From Thermogladius sp. (GTDB taxonomy: Archaea; Thermoproteota; Thermoprotei_A; Sulfolobales; Desulfurococcaceae), in assembly GCA_022759365.1 (NCBI GenBank), contig JAEMPJ010000058.1, positions 1 through 32,626 of the forward strand: 32,626 nt of DNA, read 5' to 3'. A program made the translations under genes and the position numbers. Shown here in pieces: positions 31,087-32,626 of the stretch (its first letter is position 1; every line of letters begins with the position of its first letter). The notes under the pieces were generated by a model, which did no database searches, was not told the DNA's origin, and saw nothing but the letters and a program-made list of their open reading frames with translations.

Positions 31087-31851
31087 ATGGCTAGCAGTAT
31101 TCTCGTCATTGCTAGTAGGGATCTTAAGAGGTTTTGGAGCTACAAGTTCTGGCTTGCCGGCCAGGTAGTCATGAATGTAGCCGACATAGTGATCTTCGGC
31201 TTGTTATTCAACAACATGGTGAACAGGAGTCTCATACCAGACTACATAAAGTTCGTGACACCAGGTATTCTATCCCTCGCGCTATTCATATCGAGCTTCA
31301 GCATTGGGAGGGAGGTTGGAGTCGAGTTGAGGAGAGAGGTGACAGACTACCTTTTATCCCTCCCTGTTTCAAGGTTGGAGCTGGTGTTAGGGAGGTTTGT
31401 GGGCGGGGCGTTTAGGGGGTTAATATACCAGTCCGGCTTCCTAGTCCTGGCCATGCTATTAGTCGGGCAACCCTCCCCGGCCGCGTGGCTCGTCATCGCT
31501 TATACTTCAATACTACTGTCTCTCGCAATGTCTGGTTTATCCATAGCATTGTCAACTGTGACAAGAGACTTCAACCTCCAGGCGACGATAAGGTCGGTCG
31601 TCTACTACATGTTGTTCTTCTTCTCGAACATCTTCTACCCAACCCAGGTGGTATCCATGAGATTCGGCCCACTAGCGCCTTTCGTAGCCTACTCGCCTCT
31701 TTCAATCGCCACTACACTCTACAGGTGGGGGTTCGGATACCTAAGAGATGTTGACGTAGTGTCAAACATGCTTCTACTAGGGGTGTGGACCATAGTCCTC
31801 CTAATACTATCCTCAGTAATATACCTGAGGAACCTCACTAGGAGAGGCTAA
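31087..31851 (+). CDS. ABC-2 type permease, subunit 2
   Basis: Second membrane subunit, starting directly after the stop of the first permease. It shows about six hydrophobic segments. The cytoplasmic coupling sequence is EVGVELRREVTDYLLSLPVSRLELVLGRF and lies in the same place as in subunit 1. The C-terminus (VVSNMLLLGVWTIVLLILSSVIYL) is a clear last membrane helix. Together with the ATPase the trio forms a typical archaeal ABC-2 exporter; the substrate is not evident. Confidence 0.85.
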   Translation: MASSILVIASRDLKRFWSYKFWLAGQVVMNVADIVIFGLLFNNMVNRSLIPDYIKFVTPGILSLALFISSFSIGREVGVELRREVTDYLLSLPVSRLELVLGRFVGGAFRGLIYQSGFLVLAMLLVGQPSPAAWLVIAYTSILLSLAMSGLSIALSTVTRDFNLQATIRSVVYYMLFFFSNIFYPTQVVSMRFGPLAPFVAYSPLSIATTLYRWGFGYLRDVDVVSNMLLLGVWTIVLLILSSVIYLRNLTRRG

Positions 31852-31897
31852 TCATTTTAAACCCGTGATTTGAATCCTGTGTAAGTGGGTGTGCTTA

Positions 31898-32170
31898 ATG
31901 TCGAAGAAGGAGAGAGCCGATAAGCCTCTCCCGGAGGAAATCTCTTTATCAAGTACGGATCTAACCAGTGAGCTGGTAAGCAAAGTTGAGAGGGAGATCA
32001 AGAAGGCAGAGGATCCCTATATAACCCCGTACACTATCTCGCAGAAGTACGGGATCAAAGTCAGCTCAGCCAAGAGGATCCTCAAGCTACTCGAGGGGAA
32101 GGGTTTAATACGGCTGGTCTCACACACGAGGAGGGTTAGAGTCTACAGGCCTGTGAAAGAGAGGAGCTAA
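31898..32170 (+). CDS. rps25e: Small-subunit ribosomal protein S25e
   Basis: Ribosomal protein found in archaea and eukaryotes. The winged-helix core is recognisable: YITPYTISQKYGIKVSSAKRILKLLEGKGLIRLVSHTRRVRVYRP, matching the family's tPy.va.rygik.S.Akr.Lr.Le..G.i..v....r..vY. At about 90 residues the length is normal for archaea. The start is ATG at 31898; reading from GTG at 31889 adds three residues. It has GGTG just upstream. It is not adjacent to other ribosomal genes here. Confidence 0.9.
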   Translation: MSKKERADKPLPEEISLSSTDLTSELVSKVEREIKKAEDPYITPYTISQKYGIKVSSAKRILKLLEGKGLIRLVSHTRRVRVYRPVKERS

Positions 32171-32366
32171 GTCCCTTGAAGCCGGGTTAAGCCCTCCGGG
32201 ATTATCCTCCGCGGTCACCACCACGAATCTACCTCTCCCTCACGCCGACTCCTGTAGCCGCGGGAAATTATATCCATGAGATCTAGACTCAAGCAATCCT
32301 CTTATTCCCCTAACCCTCAATACGTCACGCGAGAGGAGCAGGTGTAGACGGGAGCAAGTGGAAGCG
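32171..32366. other. Non-coding stretch before tRNA-Glu
   Basis: A 196-base gap without a supported gene. A short leftward reading frame of 20 codons occurs (ATG near 32278) but has no distinguishing feature. A/T-rich AAATTATAT near 32265 could be a promoter element, but no transcript is evident. Confidence 0.3.
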
Positions 32367-32441
32367 TGCCGCCGCCGGGATTTGAACCCGGGTCACGGGC
32401 TCGAAAGGCCCGCATACTTGACCGGGCTATACTACGGCGGC
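32367..32441 (-). tRNA. tRNA-Glu (anticodon UUC)
   Basis: Read on the minus strand, GCCGCCG (32435-32441) pairs with CGGCGGC (32368-32374), with discriminator A at 32367. The anticodon stem CGGGC/GCCCG encloses CTTTCGA with anticodon TTC. The T arm is CCGGG-TTCAAAT-CCCGG. No intron and no encoded CCA. Upstream is an A/T-rich TTAATAAAT box. Confidence 0.95.
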
Positions 32442-32539
32442 TGATTTATTAATCGATGTAAAGGGGTTAAATCCCTTCGCATATCAGACGATACACTAGA
32501 ATCAGATTTAAACTCCATCCAGCTAAATATAGTGGTTGG

Positions 32540-32615
32540 GCGGCGGTCGTCTAGCCTGGACTAGGACGCCGGCCTTCCAAGCCGGAAATCCCGGGTTCAA
32601 ATCCCGGCCGCCGCA
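32540..32615 (+). tRNA. tRNA-Gly (anticodon UCC)
   Basis: Acceptor stem GCGGCGG (32540-32546) pairs with CCGCCGC (32608-32614), with discriminator A at 32615. Anticodon stem CCGGC/GCCGG encloses CTTCCAA with anticodon TCC. The T arm is CCGGG-TTCAAAT-CCCGG. No intron and no CCA encoded. A/T-rich GATTTAAAC about 30 bases upstream is the likely promoter. It is divergent from tRNA-Glu, 98 bases away. Confidence 0.95.
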
Positions 32616-32626
32616 CTATTCAATCT

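Noticed and set aside
32216-32278. Short minus-strand frame of 20 codons beginning ATG near 32278
   Set aside because: Too short and without ribosome-binding site or known small-protein pattern (it is not ribosomal protein L41e).

Overview
The window reads as chromosomal DNA of an anaerobic, hyperthermophilic crenarchaeote, most likely of the Desulfurococcales (inference). The evidence is a NurA/HerA pair, ribosomal protein S25e, Nob1, CTP-type riboflavin kinase, an archaetidyl-transferase-like CDP-alcohol enzyme, a tungsten-type aldehyde:ferredoxin oxidoreductase, TATA boxes about 25-35 bp before genes, many GTG/TTG starts with GGTG-type ribosome-binding sites, and three tRNA genes without encoded CCA. 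Genes are packed tightly, often overlapping by a few bases. I see no insertion sequence, prophage or CRISPR array.

Layout. 1-4.1 kb: NAD kinase and Nob1 ribosome-maturation nuclease (+), converging on a PUA-containing RNA m5C methyltransferase (-), then a small four-cysteine protein and a DUF2283 protein (+) and two unknown small genes (-). 4.1-8.7 kb: a tldD-tldE (pmbA) protease operon (-), divergent from an archaeal DUF2258-like protein, and a DHH phosphoesterase (-). 8.8-14.7 kb: XerA-type recombinase with a zinc-ribbon tail, an unknown gene, a divergent M28 peptidase-like protein, prolyl-tRNA synthetase, a small unknown protein and a diphthamide-ligase-like ATPase whose start codon is not canonical. 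14.7-18.1 kb: metallo-beta-lactamase-fold protein, class II aldolase, Nudix hydrolase, endonuclease IV and an overlapping CDP-alcohol phosphatidyltransferase.

18.1-24.6 kb is the most coherent functional block. NurA and HerA (DNA end resection) run leftwards. From the same divergent promoter region a second DHH phosphoesterase, a histone-deacetylase-family enzyme, a CYTH-domain protein and a Cas4-like Fe-S nuclease run rightwards with almost no spacing. This could be a DNA-end-processing neighbourhood; that is inference from gene order.

24.6-32.6 kb: a 325-bp gap with possible RNA-gene signals, a SAM hydroxide adenosyltransferase (DUF62), tRNA-Ile(GAU), a degenerate amidohydrolase-like protein, the aldehyde:ferredoxin oxidoreductase followed by riboflavin kinase, a three-gene ABC exporter, ribosomal protein S25e, and divergent tRNA-Glu(UUC) and tRNA-Gly(UCC) genes.

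No single obviously new multi-gene system stands out. The points most worth checking are the NurA/HerA-DHH-deacetylase-CYTH-Cas4-like neighbourhood, the two divergent genes at 14.7 kb that lack canonical starts where homology places them, the XerA zinc ribbon, and several enzymes with substituted catalytic residues.
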